DNA of 64,000 bases from Betaproteobacteria bacterium (GTDB lineage: Bacteria; Pseudomonadota; Gammaproteobacteria; Burkholderiales; Usitatibacteraceae): assembly GCA_019449455.1 (NCBI GenBank), contig JAGRPO010000141.1, positions 1-64,000 of the forward strand. Reading direction: 5' to 3'. A model generated the notes under the pieces. That model was not told the DNA's origin, made no database searches, and was given only the letters and a program-made list of their open reading frames with translations. A program made the position numbers and the translations under genes. Below, piece by piece: positions 35,319-48,780 of the stretch (positions within the stretch are counted from its first letter, which is position 1; each line of letters opens with the position of its first letter).

Positions 35319-36642
35319 ACGCCGAGAGCCGCGATCGCTTCGTCGCGGAATTCCGGCGCGTCGAGGCGGCGCTGCCGGGAGCGAAGGTACCGTGGGTCGT
35401 GCGCGCGCGAAGCCTGGCGCTCGCCCGGTTCGCCGACAGCGGGCTTCCCACCCTGCGCGACGAGGACTGGAAGTACACGAGCCTCGCCCGGATCGAGAAG
35501 CGGGCGTTCCGCGCGCTGCCGTCTGGGGCGCCGGGGAGCGCCGCGCCCCCTGGGCTCGCCGCCGGCCTCGCGTTCGACGGGCTGCCGGGGCACGTGATCG
35601 TCTTCGTCGACGGCCGCCACGTCCCCGCGCTGTCCCACATCGGCGGGCTCCCCGCCGGGGTGATCGTGGGAAGCCTGGCCGATGCGCTGGAGCGCATGCC
35701 GGAGAGGCTCGAGGCGTTCCTCCCGGACGACACTCGTCACACCGTGCTCGGGGCGCTCAATACGGCCTTCATGTCCGACGGCGCTTTCGTGTACGTGCCG
35801 CGCGGCGTGGCGGTGGCCGAGCCCATCCACTGGCTCTTCATCGCGACGAGGCAGGACGCGGCGCTGCACCCGCGCAACCTCCTCGTGGCGGAGGAGGGCG
35901 CGCAGGCGACGGTGATCGAGCAGCATGCGGACCTCGGCAGCGTCGCCTGCCTCACCAACGCCGTGACGCAGATCTTCGCGTCCCGCGGCTCCGTGGTCGA
36001 GCATTGCAAGCTCCAGCGGCAGTCGCCGGAGGCCATTCACCTGGCGGGCATCCACGCCCTTCAGGGGCAGGGCAGCCGCTTCACGTCGCATTCGATCGCC
36101 GTCGGGGCGGCGCTCGCCCGCCACGACATCACGGCGACGCTCGATGCCGAGGGGTGCGAGGCGGAACTGAACGGGCTGTACCTGGCGGAGGGCCGGCAGC
36201 ACGTGGACCACCACACGCGGATCGACCACGCCCGGGCCGGCGGCACGAGCCGCGAGCATTACCGGGGCGTCCTCGACGGCGCCTCGCGCGGCGTGTTCAA
36301 CGGCCGGGTGATCGTGCACCCGGGGGCCCAGCGCACCGACGCGCACCAGGCGAACCACAACCTGCTGCTCTCGCGGGACGCGGAGGTGGACACCAAGCCG
36401 CAGCTCGAGATCTACGCCGACGACGTGAAATGCACGCACGGCGCCACCGTCGGGCAGCTGGACGAGGCGCAGCTGTTCTACCTGCGCTCGCGCGGCCTCG
36501 AGGAAGCCGCCGCGAGGAGCCTGCTCACCCACGCCTTCGCCCGCGACGTGATCGAGCGGATCCGCGCCTCCTCCCTGCGCGCGCACGTGGAGCGGCTGCT
36601 GCTCGCCCGCCTGCCCGGCGGCGCGCAAGTGCGGGAGCCCGC

Positions 36643-36646
<4 letters not shown>
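35315..36646 (+). CDS. sufD: Fe-S cluster assembly protein SufD
   Basis: 443 aa. The family core is seen as YVPRGVAVAEPIHWLF, VVEHCKLQRQSPEAIHL, the right-handed beta-helix repeat region, and QTKPQLEIYADDVKC-like text (DTKPQLEIYADDVKCTHG) followed by GQLDEAQLFYLRSRGL. Partners SufB; the conserved His in KCTHGATVG is present. Overlaps sufS by ATGA. Confidence 0.96.
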
Positions 36647-37892
<1,246 letters not shown>

Positions 37893-37896
<4 letters not shown>

Positions 37897-38351
37897 CCGC
37901 GGCGCTTCGCGAGCTCTACCAGGACGTCGTGTTCGACCACGCCAGGACGCCGCGCAACCGCCGCCGGCCGGCCCGCTCGAGCCACCAGGCGCAGGGGCAC
38001 AACCCCCTGTGCGGCGACAAGGTGACCGTCCACCTCGACGTGGCCGACGGCGTCATCCGCGATGCCGCCTTCGAGGGCGAAGGGTGCGCGATCGCGACGG
38101 CGTCCGCTTCCCTGATGACGGAGGCCCTGAAGGGCAAGCCGGTCGAGGAAGCCGAACGTCTCCTCGAGGGATTCCACCACATGGTGACCGACCCGCAGGC
38201 GGCTGCGCATCCGGAACTGGGCAAGCTGGAGGTGCTCGCGGGCGTGCGCGAGTTCCCCGTCCGGGTCAAGTGCGCGACCCTCGCATGGCACACGTTCCAT
38301 GCCGCGTTGCACGGCGGCCACGCACCGGTGTCGACGGAGGATGGACAATGA
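37893..38351 (+). CDS. sufU: SufU-type sulfur acceptor/scaffold protein
   Basis: 152 aa from a GTG that overlaps the sufS stop. The three conserved Cys are in HNPLCGDKVTV, EGEGCAIATASAS and RVKCATLAWHT. The insertion between the second and third Cys marks it as SufU, not IscU; SufU proteins bind zinc and pass persulfide from SufS. No SufE is present in the operon, in agreement. Confidence 0.94.
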
Positions 38352-38689
38352 CGGATCAGGCAACGACGCCGGCGGCCGCGCCCGCCGCGGACCTGCGGGA
38401 AGGCATCGTCGCGGCGCTTCGCACGGTCTACGACCCCGAGATCCCGGTCAACATCTACGATCTCGGCCTGGTCTACGGCATCGACGTCCGCGACGACGGC
38501 CGGGTCGACGTGCGGATGACGCTCACGGCGCCGGGCTGTCCCGTCGCCGGGTCGCTGCCGGGCGAAGTCGAGGAGCGGCTGGAGGAGGTTGCGGGAGTCC
38601 GCGAAGCCAACGTCGAGCTTGTCTGGGAGCCGACCTGGAGCCCCGAGGTGCTCTCCGAGGACGTGAAGCTGCAGCTGGGGCTGATCTAG
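38348..38689 (+). CDS. sufT: SufT/MIP18-like (DUF59) Fe-S maturation protein
   Basis: 113 aa. DUF59 core: VYDPEIPVNIYDLGLVYGID, LTAPGCPVAGSLPGEVEERL, and a C-terminal VELVWEPTWSPEVLSEDVK. The invariant Cys in APGCP is present. Proteins of this family help load Fe-S clusters. Last gene of the SUF operon, overlapping sufU by ATGA. Confidence 0.92.
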   Translation: MTDQATTPAAAPAADLREGIVAALRTVYDPEIPVNIYDLGLVYGIDVRDDGRVDVRMTLTAPGCPVAGSLPGEVEERLEEVAGVREANVELVWEPTWSPEVLSEDVKLQLGLI

Positions 38690-38719
38690 CCGGGCGCTCG
38701 CGTAAAGCTCCGCCTCGCC

Positions 38720-39319
38720 ATGGCCGCAACCGCCTACCGAAGCCTCGAGAGCCTGCTGGCCGCGGTTCGCGCCTGCCGCGCCTGCGAGGCGCAACTTCCG
38801 CTCGGGCCGCGCCCGGTGCTGCGGGCCGCGCAGACGGCGCGGATCCTCATCGTCGGGCAGGCTCCCGGCGCGCGCGTGCACGCCTCGGGCATCCCCTGGG
38901 ACGACGCGAGCGGAGCGCGCCTGCGCGACTGGCTGGGGATGGACGAGGAGGCGTTTCGCGACGAGTCGCGGGTCGCGATCATCCCGACGGGATTCTGCTA
39001 TCCGGGGCGGGGGAAGAGCGGCGACCTGCCGCCGCGTCCCGAGTGCGCGCGCCTGTGGATGGGGGAGCTCCTCGCATGGCTCCCCCACATCGAGCTGACC
39101 CTGCTCGTCGGGCAGCACGCCCAGCGCCGCTTCCTCGGCGACCGCCGCAAGGCGACGCTTTCGCATACCGTCCGCGCGTGGCGGGACTACGCCCCGGCGC
39201 ACTTTCCGTTGCCCCATCCCTCGCCGCGCAACAATCCGTGGCTCGCGGCCAATCCCTGGTTCCGGCAGCGGCTCCTGCCGGCCCTGCAGACGCGGGTCCG
39301 GGAAATCGTGGCGCCCTGA
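38720..39319 (+). CDS. Uracil-DNA glycosylase superfamily protein
   Basis: 199 aa. CRACEAQLP near the N-terminus with two Cys, then GQAPGARVHASGIPWDDASG (motif 1 region), PTGFCYPGRGKSGD and a C-terminal LPHPSPRNNPW (motif 2 with catalytic-loop His). This is the family often annotated as uracil-DNA glycosylase-like; whether it removes uracil is not certain because the catalytic Asp of classical UDG cannot be placed. It starts 30 bases after sufT. Confidence 0.8.
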   Translation: MAATAYRSLESLLAAVRACRACEAQLPLGPRPVLRAAQTARILIVGQAPGARVHASGIPWDDASGARLRDWLGMDEEAFRDESRVAIIPTGFCYPGRGKSGDLPPRPECARLWMGELLAWLPHIELTLLVGQHAQRRFLGDRRKATLSHTVRAWRDYAPAHFPLPHPSPRNNPWLAANPWFRQRLLPALQTRVREIVAP

Positions 39320-39332
39320 GGGGAGCGAGCCC

Positions 39333-39890
39333 ATGACAGATGCGGCTTCGGCGATCTCGGTGCTGACCGTCGGCCATTCGACACGGCCGCTGAACGAATT
39401 CATCGGACTCCTGCGGGCGCACTCGGTCGCCCGTGTCGCGGACGTGCGCACCATCGCGCGCTCGCGCCACAATCCGCAGTTCAACGGCGACACGCTTCCG
39501 CTGGCGCTCGAGCAGGCGGGAATTGGCTATACCCACCTCGCGCGCCTGGGCGGCTTTCGCCGCCCAGGCGCGCAATCACGCAACCAGGGCTGGCGCAACG
39601 CTTCGTTTCGCGGTTACGCTGACTACATGCAAACTGCCGCCTTCGTCCAGGGCCTCGCGGAGCTCGTCGAGCTGGCGCGCCGCGACCGGGTGGCCGTGAT
39701 GTGCGCGGAAGCCGTGCCATGGCGCTGCCACCGCTCGCTCATCGCCGATGCCCTCGTGGTGCGGGGCATCGCGGTCGACGAGATCGTGTCCGCCGCGCGC
39801 CTCGACCGCCTCACGCTGACGCCGTTCGCGCGCGTGGAGGGAACGATGGTCACCTACCCGGCGACCGCGAAATCCGGCGAGCGATCATGA
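39333..39890 (+). CDS. DUF488 family protein
   Basis: 185 aa. SVLTVGHSTRPLNEFIGLL, ADVRTIARSRHNPQFNGD, YTHLARLGGFRRP and MCAEAVPWRCHRSLIAD are the family marks, including a Cys-Arg-Cys-His group that suggests a metal or redox site. Function of DUF488 is not established. 13 bases after the UDG-like gene and overlapping the next gene by ATGA. Confidence 0.88.
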   Translation: MTDAASAISVLTVGHSTRPLNEFIGLLRAHSVARVADVRTIARSRHNPQFNGDTLPLALEQAGIGYTHLARLGGFRRPGAQSRNQGWRNASFRGYADYMQTAAFVQGLAELVELARRDRVAVMCAEAVPWRCHRSLIADALVVRGIAVDEIVSAARLDRLTLTPFARVEGTMVTYPATAKSGERS

Positions 39891-40084
39891 CCGAGGACAC
39901 GGGCGCGTCCGCGGAAGCGACGGTGTCGTGCGCGATGTGCCGGGCCGAGGTTCCGCTCTCCGTGGCGGTGGCCGGCGAGGCGGGCGACTACGTGCGCTAC
40001 TTCTGCGGCCTGGACTGCTTCGCGGCATGGAGAAAGCAGGGCGTGGCGCAGGGCAGCGCGGATGCCGGGAAACACCGTGAGTAG
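39887..40084 (+). CDS. Small DUF3330-like zinc-ribbon protein
   Basis: 65 aa. CAMCRAEVPLSVAV and YFCGLDCFAAW give two CxxC/CxxxC pairs as in treble-clef zinc ribbons. Similar short proteins are annotated DUF3330. Role unknown. It overlaps the DUF488 gene at its start and sdhC at its end. Confidence 0.75.
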   Translation: MTEDTGASAEATVSCAMCRAEVPLSVAVAGEAGDYVRYFCGLDCFAAWRKQGVAQGSADAGKHRE

Positions 40085-40460
40085 CTCGCGCGACCGCCGG
40101 CCGGTGTTTCTCAACCTTGCGCAGATCGCACTGCCCGTGGGTGCGCTGGCCTCCATCGCCCACCGGGTGGCGGGGGTGTTGCTGGCGATCGGCATTCCAC
40201 TCGGCGTGTACGCGCTCGACCTGTCCTTGCAGGGCCCGCAGGGATTCGCCAGGATGGCCGCGGCGCTGGAAGGCCTGCCGTCGCGAGCGGCCGTGGTCGT
40301 GATGGCCTGGGCGCTGGCGCATCACCTCCTCGCCGGGGTGCGCCACCTGCTGATGGACATCGACGTCGGCTCGCGCCTGCCCGAGGCGCGCCGAAGCGCC
40401 TGGATGGTGAACGCCGCCGGCCTCGCCGTGGCACTGCTGGCGGCGGTGACGGCATGGTGA
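40062..40460 (+). CDS. sdhC: Succinate dehydrogenase cytochrome b556 subunit SdhC
   Basis: 132 aa with three membrane helices. RPVFLNLAQIALPVGALASI-type N-terminus, SIAHRVAGVLLAIGIPLG (Ser/Arg quinone-site residues) and ALAHHLLAGVRHLLMDI with the haem-b His. A GTG at 40077 is an alternative start. The ATG chosen overlaps the previous gene by 23 bases. It anchors complex II in the membrane. Confidence 0.92.
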   Translation: MPGNTVSSSRDRRPVFLNLAQIALPVGALASIAHRVAGVLLAIGIPLGVYALDLSLQGPQGFARMAAALEGLPSRAAVVVMAWALAHHLLAGVRHLLMDIDVGSRLPEARRSAWMVNAAGLAVALLAAVTAW

Positions 40461-40795
40461 AGCGTGGCCCGTCGGGATGGCTCGCGTGGATCGTCCAGCG
40501 TGCGAGCGCCCTGTACATGCTCGCCTTCCTCGTCGCGGGGCTGCTCTGGTTCCTGGTGGATCCGCCCGGCTCCCACCCGGCCTGGCGCGCCCGGATGGCG
40601 GGCGCCGGCACGGGCATCGCCACGGCCGCGTTCTTCGCCGCCTTGCTCGCGCACGCCTGGGTGGGCCTGCGCGACGTCGTCCTGGACTACGTGCGGCCGC
40701 GCAGCCTGTGCGGCCCGGTGCTCGCCGGGCTCGGACTGGGCCTCGTGGCCGTCGCGGCGTGGGTCCTGCGCATCCTCGTCACGGTTCGTACGTGA
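40454..40795 (+). CDS. sdhD: Succinate dehydrogenase membrane anchor SdhD
   Basis: 113 aa with three helices: WIVQRASALYMLAFLVAGLL, AAFFAALLAHAWVGLRDVVL with haem-ligand His and the conserved DY (LDYV), and VLAGLGLGLVAVAAWVL. Overlaps sdhC by seven bases. Only 25 bases separate it from sdhB, where sdhA should be. Confidence 0.92.
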   Translation: MVKRGPSGWLAWIVQRASALYMLAFLVAGLLWFLVDPPGSHPAWRARMAGAGTGIATAAFFAALLAHAWVGLRDVVLDYVRPRSLCGPVLAGLGLGLVAVAAWVLRILVTVRT

Positions 40796-40820
40796 CGCAC
40801 GGGAAAGACGGGAGCCCCGA

Positions 40821-41516
40821 TTGAGACTGTCCATCTTCCGCTTCGATCCCGATCGCGACGAGCGTCCGTACATGCAGGACTTCGAGATCGAGCTCGCGCC
40901 GACCGACCGGATGCTGCTCGACGTGATCCTGCGCATCAGGACCCTCGACGATTCGCTCGCGGTGCGCAAGTCCTGCCGGGAGGGCGTGTGCGGTTCCGAC
41001 GCAATGAACATCAACGGGCGAAACGGGCTGGCGTGCGTGACTCCCGTCGCGGGCCTGGCGGAGCCGGTCGTCCTGCGCCCGCTGCCGGGCTTTCCGGTCA
41101 TCCGCGACCTCGTGGTCGACATGACGCGCTTCTTCGCGCAATACGACTCCATCAAGCCCTACCTGCAGAACGACGAGCCGCCGACCGGGAAGGAGCGCCT
41201 GCAGTCGCCGCGGGATCGCGCGCGGCTCGACGGCCTCTACGAGTGCATCCTGTGCGCCTGCTGCACCAGCCAGTGCCCGTCCTACTGGTGGAATCCGGAG
41301 AAGTTCGTCGGACCCGCGGGCCTCCTGCAGGCCTGCCGGTTCATCGTCGACAGCCGCGACCGGGCCACCGCGCAGCGCCTGGACGACCTGGACGACGCCT
41401 ATCGGCTGTTCCGCTGCCGGACGATCATGAATTGCACCGAGGTATGCCCGAAGGGGCTCGCTCCGTCCCGGGCCATCGAGGCGATCCGGTCGGCGATGAC
41501 CCGCCGGCCGCGGTGA
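40821..41516 (+). CDS. sdhB: Succinate dehydrogenase iron-sulfur subunit SdhB (TTG start)
   Basis: 231 aa from a TTG at 40821 with GGGAG six bases before it. All three cluster motifs are complete: CREGVCGSDAMNINGRNGLAC for [2Fe-2S], CILCACCTSQCPSYW for [4Fe-4S], and CRTIMNCTEVCPKGL. Normally it follows sdhA; here it follows sdhD directly, so the flavoprotein must be encoded elsewhere. Confidence 0.95.
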   Translation: MRLSIFRFDPDRDERPYMQDFEIELAPTDRMLLDVILRIRTLDDSLAVRKSCREGVCGSDAMNINGRNGLACVTPVAGLAEPVVLRPLPGFPVIRDLVVDMTRFFAQYDSIKPYLQNDEPPTGKERLQSPRDRARLDGLYECILCACCTSQCPSYWWNPEKFVGPAGLLQACRFIVDSRDRATAQRLDDLDDAYRLFRCRTIMNCTEVCPKGLAPSRAIEAIRSAMTRRPR

Positions 41517-41535
41517 TCGGCTGTTTCCTCCCGCG

Positions 41536-43182
41536 CTAGGCGTAAGTCGGGTACGACGGGTCGTACATGTTCTTGCGGATGAAATCGGCCGTATCGGCCG
41601 GCTTCGCCACGCCCGCGAGCCCGCGCTGGAACACCACGTCGGCCACGCTGGTCGCGATCGCGGCGGAGACGTCTCGCATGTTCGCGAGCGGCGGGAAGAT
41701 GCTGCCCTGCGCCAGGTCCGCCTGCGACACCATGCCGGCGAGCGTGTCGGCGGCGGCGAGGAACATGTCGTCCGTCACGCGTCGCGTCTTCGTGGCGACG
41801 ATGCCCAGGCCCACGCCCGGGAAGATGTAGGAGTTGTTGCACTGCCGCGGCACGTGCGTCCTGCCTTCGATGTTGACCGGGGCGAAGGGGCTGCCGCACG
41901 CGAACACCGCGCGCCCCTTGCTCCACGCGTAGGCCTCCTCCGCCGTGCATTCCGATTTCGAGGTCGGGTTGGAGAGCGCGAAGACGATCGGGCGCTCGTT
42001 GAACGAGCTCATGGCCTGGATGATCGGCTGCGTGAAGCTGCGGCCCACGGCCGCCACCCCGACGATCGCCTGGGGCTTCAGCTCGTTCACGGCCGAGGCG
42101 AAGTCGGCGAGGGGCGCGTTCGCATGGGCGTACTTGCGCTTGTGGTCGGTGAGATCGGTCCGCGAGGCGACGACGAGCCCCTTGGAGTCCACCAGCCAGC
42201 AGCGCTTGCGCGCCTCGGCTTCCGGAAGGCCCCCGGCCACGAGGGAGGCGGTGACGAGGTCCGCGATGCCGACCGCGGCCTCGCCCGCGCCCAGGAACAG
42301 CACGCGCGTATCGGCCATGGCCCTGCCGGTGATGCGCACGGCCGACTTCAGGCCGGCGAGCGCGACGGATGCGGTGCCCTGGATGTCGTCGTTGAAGGTG
42401 CAGACGCGATCCCGGTACTTGTGCAGCAGGCGGAAGGCGTTGGCGTTGGCGAAGTCCTCGAACTGGATGAGCACGCCGGGGAACACCTCGTTCGCGGCGG
42501 TGACGAATTCCTCGACGAGCGCGTCGTATTCCGCCCCGCGCAGGCGCCTGCGCACGAGGCCGATGTAGAGGGGATCCTTCAGCAGCTCCTCGTTCTCCGT
42601 GCCGACGTCGAGCGTGACCGGAAGGCACAGGCTCGGGTGCATCCCGGCGCACGCGGTGTAGAGCGAGAGCTTGCCGACGGGGATGCCCATGCCCTGCGCG
42701 CCCAGGTCGCCGAGGCCGAGGATGCGCTCGCCGTCGGTCACCACGATGATGCCCGCCTTCTGCGGCCAGTTCTGCAGCACCTGCTTCACGCGGCCCGCGT
42801 CGGCTGCCGTGACGAAGAGCCCGCGCGGCTGGCGGTAGTTGCGCCCGTAGAGCTGGCAGCCCAGCCCGACCGTGGGCGTGTAGATGAGGGGCATGATCTC
42901 CTCCGCGTTCTCCATCACGACGCGGAAGAAGAGCGTTTCGTTGCGGTCGTGCAGCGCGGTGAGGAAGATGTACTTGTCGAGATCGGTGGGCAGCCGCCGC
43001 ATGTTGTTCAGCACGCGCCCGACCTGCTCGGCCTGGGTGTGCACGCGCGCTGGCAGGAGGCCGCGCAGCCCGAGGGCGTCGCGTTCGCGGTCGGTGAAGG
43101 CGGTGCCCTTGTTGTAGACGGGATCCTGGAGGAGGGCGTGGCCCCTGAGCGTGACCGGGGGCGTCGAGCCTGAGTCTGGCAT
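41536..43182 (-). CDS. maeA: NAD-dependent malic enzyme
   Basis: 548 aa from an ATG with GGAG nine bases upstream. The large-subunit malic enzyme form: PLIYTPTVGLGCQLYG with the catalytic Tyr, VVTDGERILGLGDLGAQGMG, FEDFANANAFRLL and FNDDIQGTASVALAG (metal-binding Asp), LFLGAGEAAVGIADL (dinucleotide site), VFALSNPTSKSECT. Converts malate to pyruvate with CO2. The fused phosphotransacetylase domain of MaeB is absent. Converges on sdhB. Confidence 0.93.
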   Translation of the reverse strand: MPDSGSTPPVTLRGHALLQDPVYNKGTAFTDRERDALGLRGLLPARVHTQAEQVGRVLNNMRRLPTDLDKYIFLTALHDRNETLFFRVVMENAEEIMPLIYTPTVGLGCQLYGRNYRQPRGLFVTAADAGRVKQVLQNWPQKAGIIVVTDGERILGLGDLGAQGMGIPVGKLSLYTACAGMHPSLCLPVTLDVGTENEELLKDPLYIGLVRRRLRGAEYDALVEEFVTAANEVFPGVLIQFEDFANANAFRLLHKYRDRVCTFNDDIQGTASVALAGLKSAVRITGRAMADTRVLFLGAGEAAVGIADLVTASLVAGGLPEAEARKRCWLVDSKGLVVASRTDLTDHKRKYAHANAPLADFASAVNELKPQAIVGVAAVGRSFTQPIIQAMSSFNERPIVFALSNPTSKSECTAEEAYAWSKGRAVFACGSPFAPVNIEGRTHVPRQCNNSYIFPGVGLGIVATKTRRVTDDMFLAAADTLAGMVSQADLAQGSIFPPLANMRDVSAAIATSVADVVFQRGLAGVAKPADTADFIRKNMYDPSYPTYA

Positions 43183-43401
43183 GTCTGGTTTCTCCGAGCG
43201 GCCGCCGGGTCGCCGGGTCGCGTTCCGCACGCGTCCCTCGAGCGCCAATTTCTTGTCCGGCCGATGCCGGGGGCGGGCCAGGAGCCATGCTAGGCCGAGG
43301 GCCGCGCCGAGGTTTGCGCTCGATCAAGGCGCGGGTTTGCGCGCGATCAAGCGGTCGCGGGTTTGACAGGCGGCGGGTGCCCGCGTAGCCTCACGCCGCA
43401 T

Positions 43402-43631
43402 CCGGTCGGGAGAGCGTCGCCGCGATCATCGCGGGGCCGCCGAAGGGGTAGCGCCCGCAAACTCTCAGGCACAAAGGACCGACCGGAACCGGGTTCGCGG
43501 CAGCGTTGCAGGGGCTGCGAGGAAGCACCGGACTCTGGAGAGCGACGGCGCCACGAGACCGTCCACCGAAGGGGCTAACGGCCCGGGAAACCGGCGCCGT
43601 AATCTCTCAGGTACAAGGGACAGAGGGGCCA
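43402..43631 (+). promoter_or_regulatory. Tandem glycine riboswitch
   Basis: Two aptamers in a row. Aptamer 1 (43402-43486) is closed by CCGGTCGG/CCGACCGG and has GGAGAGC, GCCGAAGGGG, and AACTCTCAGGCACAAAGGACC. Aptamer 2 (about 43531-43626) is closed by CTCTG/CAGAG and repeats GGAGAGC, ACCGAAGGGG and ATCTCTCAGGTACAAGGGAC. These are the conserved glycine-aptamer sequences. Its last P1 base is shared with a terminator stem, so glycine binding should free read-through into gcvT (ON switch). Confidence 0.95.
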
Positions 43632-43670
43632 GGCAAGCGACGCGGGCTTGCCTGGCCCCTTTTCTTTTTT
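43625..43670 (+). terminator. Terminator of the glycine riboswitch expression platform
   Basis: Stem GGGGCCAGGCAAGC / GCTTGCCTGGCCCC, loop GACGCGG, followed by TTTTCTTTTTT. It begins at the last base of the second aptamer P1 (43625) and ends 15 bases before the gcvT start. Confidence 0.92.
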
Positions 43671-43685
43671 CGGGAGCCGATCGCC

Positions 43686-44771
43686 ATGCTGAAGACCACG
43701 CCGCTCAACGCCGTCCATCGCGAGGCAGGCGCCCGCATGGTGGATTTCGGCGGATGGGACATGCCCGTCCACTACGGCTCGCAGGTCGAGGAGCACCATG
43801 CGGTGCGGCGCGACGCCGGGCTCTTCGACGTCTCGCACATGCGCGTGGTCGATATCGAGGGGGCGGGTGCGCGCGAGTTCCTGCGCTTCGCGCTCGCCAA
43901 CGACGTCGCGAGGCTCGCCACGCCCGGCAAGGCGCTGTACTCCTGCCTGCTCAACGACTCCGCCGGGGTCATCGACGATCTCATCGCCTATTTCTTCCGC
44001 GACGATTTCTTCCGGCTCGTCGTGAACGCGGGCACCGCGGATGGCGACATCCAGTGGCTGTACTCGCTCAACGCGCTCGCGGGGCATGGCGTAGCCGTGA
44101 CGCCGCGCGAGGATCTCGCGATGGTCGCTGTGCAGGGCCCGAACGCGCGCGAGAAGTTCTGGCTCGCCTTCGACGAGACGAAGCCCTCGACGCAGGCCCT
44201 TGCGCCGTTCCAGGCCGCGCGGATGGGCGACGACATCATGGTGGCGCGCACCGGCTACACGGGCGAGGACGGCTTCGAGGTGGTCTTCCCGGCGGGCGAG
44301 GCCGACTCCATCTGGCGGCGCGTCGTGGCGCAGGGCGTGCGGCCCTGCGGGCTGGGCGCGCGCGACACGCTGCGGCTGGAGGCCGGGATGAACCTCTACG
44401 GGCAGGACATGGACGCGGCGACCTCGCCGCTGGATGCCGGTCTCGCGTGGACCGTGGACCTCAAGTCGCCGCGAGTGTTCTTCGGCCGCAAGGCGCTCGA
44501 GGCGCGCGGCCAGAGCCACGAGTTCCTGGGCCTCGTCCTCCTCGACAAGGGGGGCGTGATGCGCGCGCACCAGAAGGTGCTGGCCGATTCCGGCGAGGGC
44601 GAGATCACGAGCGGCACGTTCTCGCCCACCCTGGGCGTGTCCATCGCGCTCGCGCGCCTGCCGAAGGGCACGGCCCCCGGCGCCACGGTCCGCGTGCAGG
44701 TGCGCGACAAGGAGCTCGCCGCGAGGGTCGTGAAGCCCCCCTTCGTGCGCAACGGCAAGTCCCTCGTCTGA
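43686..44771 (+). CDS. gcvT: Glycine cleavage system T protein (aminomethyltransferase)
   Basis: 361 aa. [32 protein letters not shown], the folate-binding [14 protein letters not shown] region with Asp, [11 protein letters not shown] and [16 protein letters not shown]. It transfers the methylene group from the H protein to tetrahydrofolate, releasing ammonia. First gene of gcvTHP under the glycine riboswitch. Confidence 0.96.
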   Translation: MLKTTPLNAVHREAGARMVDFGGWDMPVHYGSQVEEHHAVRRDAGLFDVSHMRVVDIEGAGAREFLRFALANDVARLATPGKALYSCLLNDSAGVIDDLIAYFFRDDFFRLVVNAGTADGDIQWLYSLNALAGHGVAVTPREDLAMVAVQGPNAREKFWLAFDETKPSTQALAPFQAARMGDDIMVARTGYTGEDGFEVVFPAGEADSIWRRVVAQGVRPCGLGARDTLRLEAGMNLYGQDMDAATSPLDAGLAWTVDLKSPRVFFGRKALEARGQSHEFLGLVLLDKGGVMRAHQKVLADSGEGEITSGTFSPTLGVSIALARLPKGTAPGATVRVQVRDKELAARVVKPPFVRNGKSLV

Positions 44772-44775
44772 AAAC

Positions 44776-44799
44776 GTGCCCGGTTCGTGAACCGGGCAC
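44776..44799 (+). repeat. Perfect inverted repeat between gcvT and gcvH
   Basis: Eleven-base arms GTGCCCGGTTC / GAACCGGGCAC around GT, in the 56-base gap. No T run follows, so it is probably an mRNA stability or processing hairpin, not a terminator. Confidence 0.5.
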
Positions 44800-44827
44800 A
44801 TGAACTGGAAACCATGGAGAGATCGTC

Positions 44828-45208
44828 ATGAACGTTCCGAAGGACCTGAAGTACACCGAGTCGCACGAGTGGGCCCGCCGCGAGGCCGATGGCACGGTCT
44901 CGATCGGGATCACCGACCACGCGCAGGAGCAGCTGGGCGACATCGTGTTCGTCGAGGCGCCGAAGGCCGGGCGCAAGGTGGCCGCGGGCGAGGCCGTGGG
45001 TGTGGTGGAGTCGGTGAAGGCAGCCTCCGACATCTACGCGCCCGTGGCCGGAGAGATCGTCGCCGGCAACGACCAGCTCGCCGACGCGCCGGAGAAGGTG
45101 AACGCGGACGCCTACGGCAGCTGGATGTTCCGCATCAAGCCCGACAGCGCCGCCGACTTCGACAAGCTTCTCGATGCCGCCGCCTACGAGAAAGTCGCCG
45201 CCGAGTAA
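44828..45208 (+). CDS. gcvH: Glycine cleavage system H protein
   Basis: 126 aa. [35 protein letters not shown] and the lipoyl lysine in [15 protein letters not shown]. The lipoylated carrier of the system. AGAGA-type site before the ATG. Ten bases before gcvP. Confidence 0.97.
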   Translation: MNVPKDLKYTESHEWARREADGTVSIGITDHAQEQLGDIVFVEAPKAGRKVAAGEAVGVVESVKAASDIYAPVAGEIVAGNDQLADAPEKVNADAYGSWMFRIKPDSAADFDKLLDAAAYEKVAAE

Positions 45209-45217
45209 GGATTCGCC

Positions 45218-48093
<2,876 letters not shown>

Positions 48094-48097
<4 letters not shown>

Positions 48098-48780
48098 CGG
48101 TCCGGGCGGGAGCCGGCGTACTCGGCCGTCAGGCGCATGGCCGCGGGCGAGAGGCTCGCGAAGCGGCAGCCCACGCGCAGGACGAGCCGCCCGTCCTCGA
48201 GCTTGACCCGGGACGTGTGGCGGACTTCGAGATCCACCACCTCGGGCTCTCGGCCGGGGCGCTCGAGGCGGCACGCGGCGAGAAGGACGCCGGGCTCCAG
48301 GCCGGCGGCCCTCGGGTCGGCCTGCATGCCGATTCCGCCCGCGCTTATGTCGGTGACCTCCGCCTCGAAGGCCGGCGAGTCGCCCGGACGGGCCACGCAG
48401 CGGATCGGCGCCTCGCGTGGCACGTCCGTGCGCGGCAGCATCCGGCGTCTCGAGATGGAAACGGAAGCCGGGAATTCGGTGCGCAGGAGACTCGCTCCCT
48501 CGTGCACGACCGCCTCCGGCCGGCCGGCGGAAAAGCCGATCCGCCACTCGCCCCATTCCACGAGGAGCTCGACCCGCGGCCGCCCGAGGAGGACCGCGTC
48601 CGCCGCCTCGTCGCCGCTGCGCTCGAGCAGGAGAAAGCGCCGGCCGGGATCCACGAGCCGAAGGCGCGTCCGGAACGGGGCGGCGCCCGCCTCCGCCTTG
48701 GCCGTGAGCGTCTCGCCCTCGGCCGCCAGGGCCTCGAGCACGCCGATCTCGGCCGCGGTCGGAAGGGGTGTCACGCCCAT
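48094..48780 (-). CDS. PilZ domain protein (YcgR-like)
   Basis: 228 aa. The N-terminal ~105 residues look like a YcgR-N/PilZN flagellar-brake-type domain. The PilZ domain follows: arginine-rich [17 protein letters not shown] and [17 protein letters not shown], giving the RxxxR and D/NxSxxG features for cyclic-di-GMP. It overlaps the acyl-CoA dehydrogenase gene by 10 bases, so it is placed in that operon without an obvious functional link. Confidence 0.83.
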
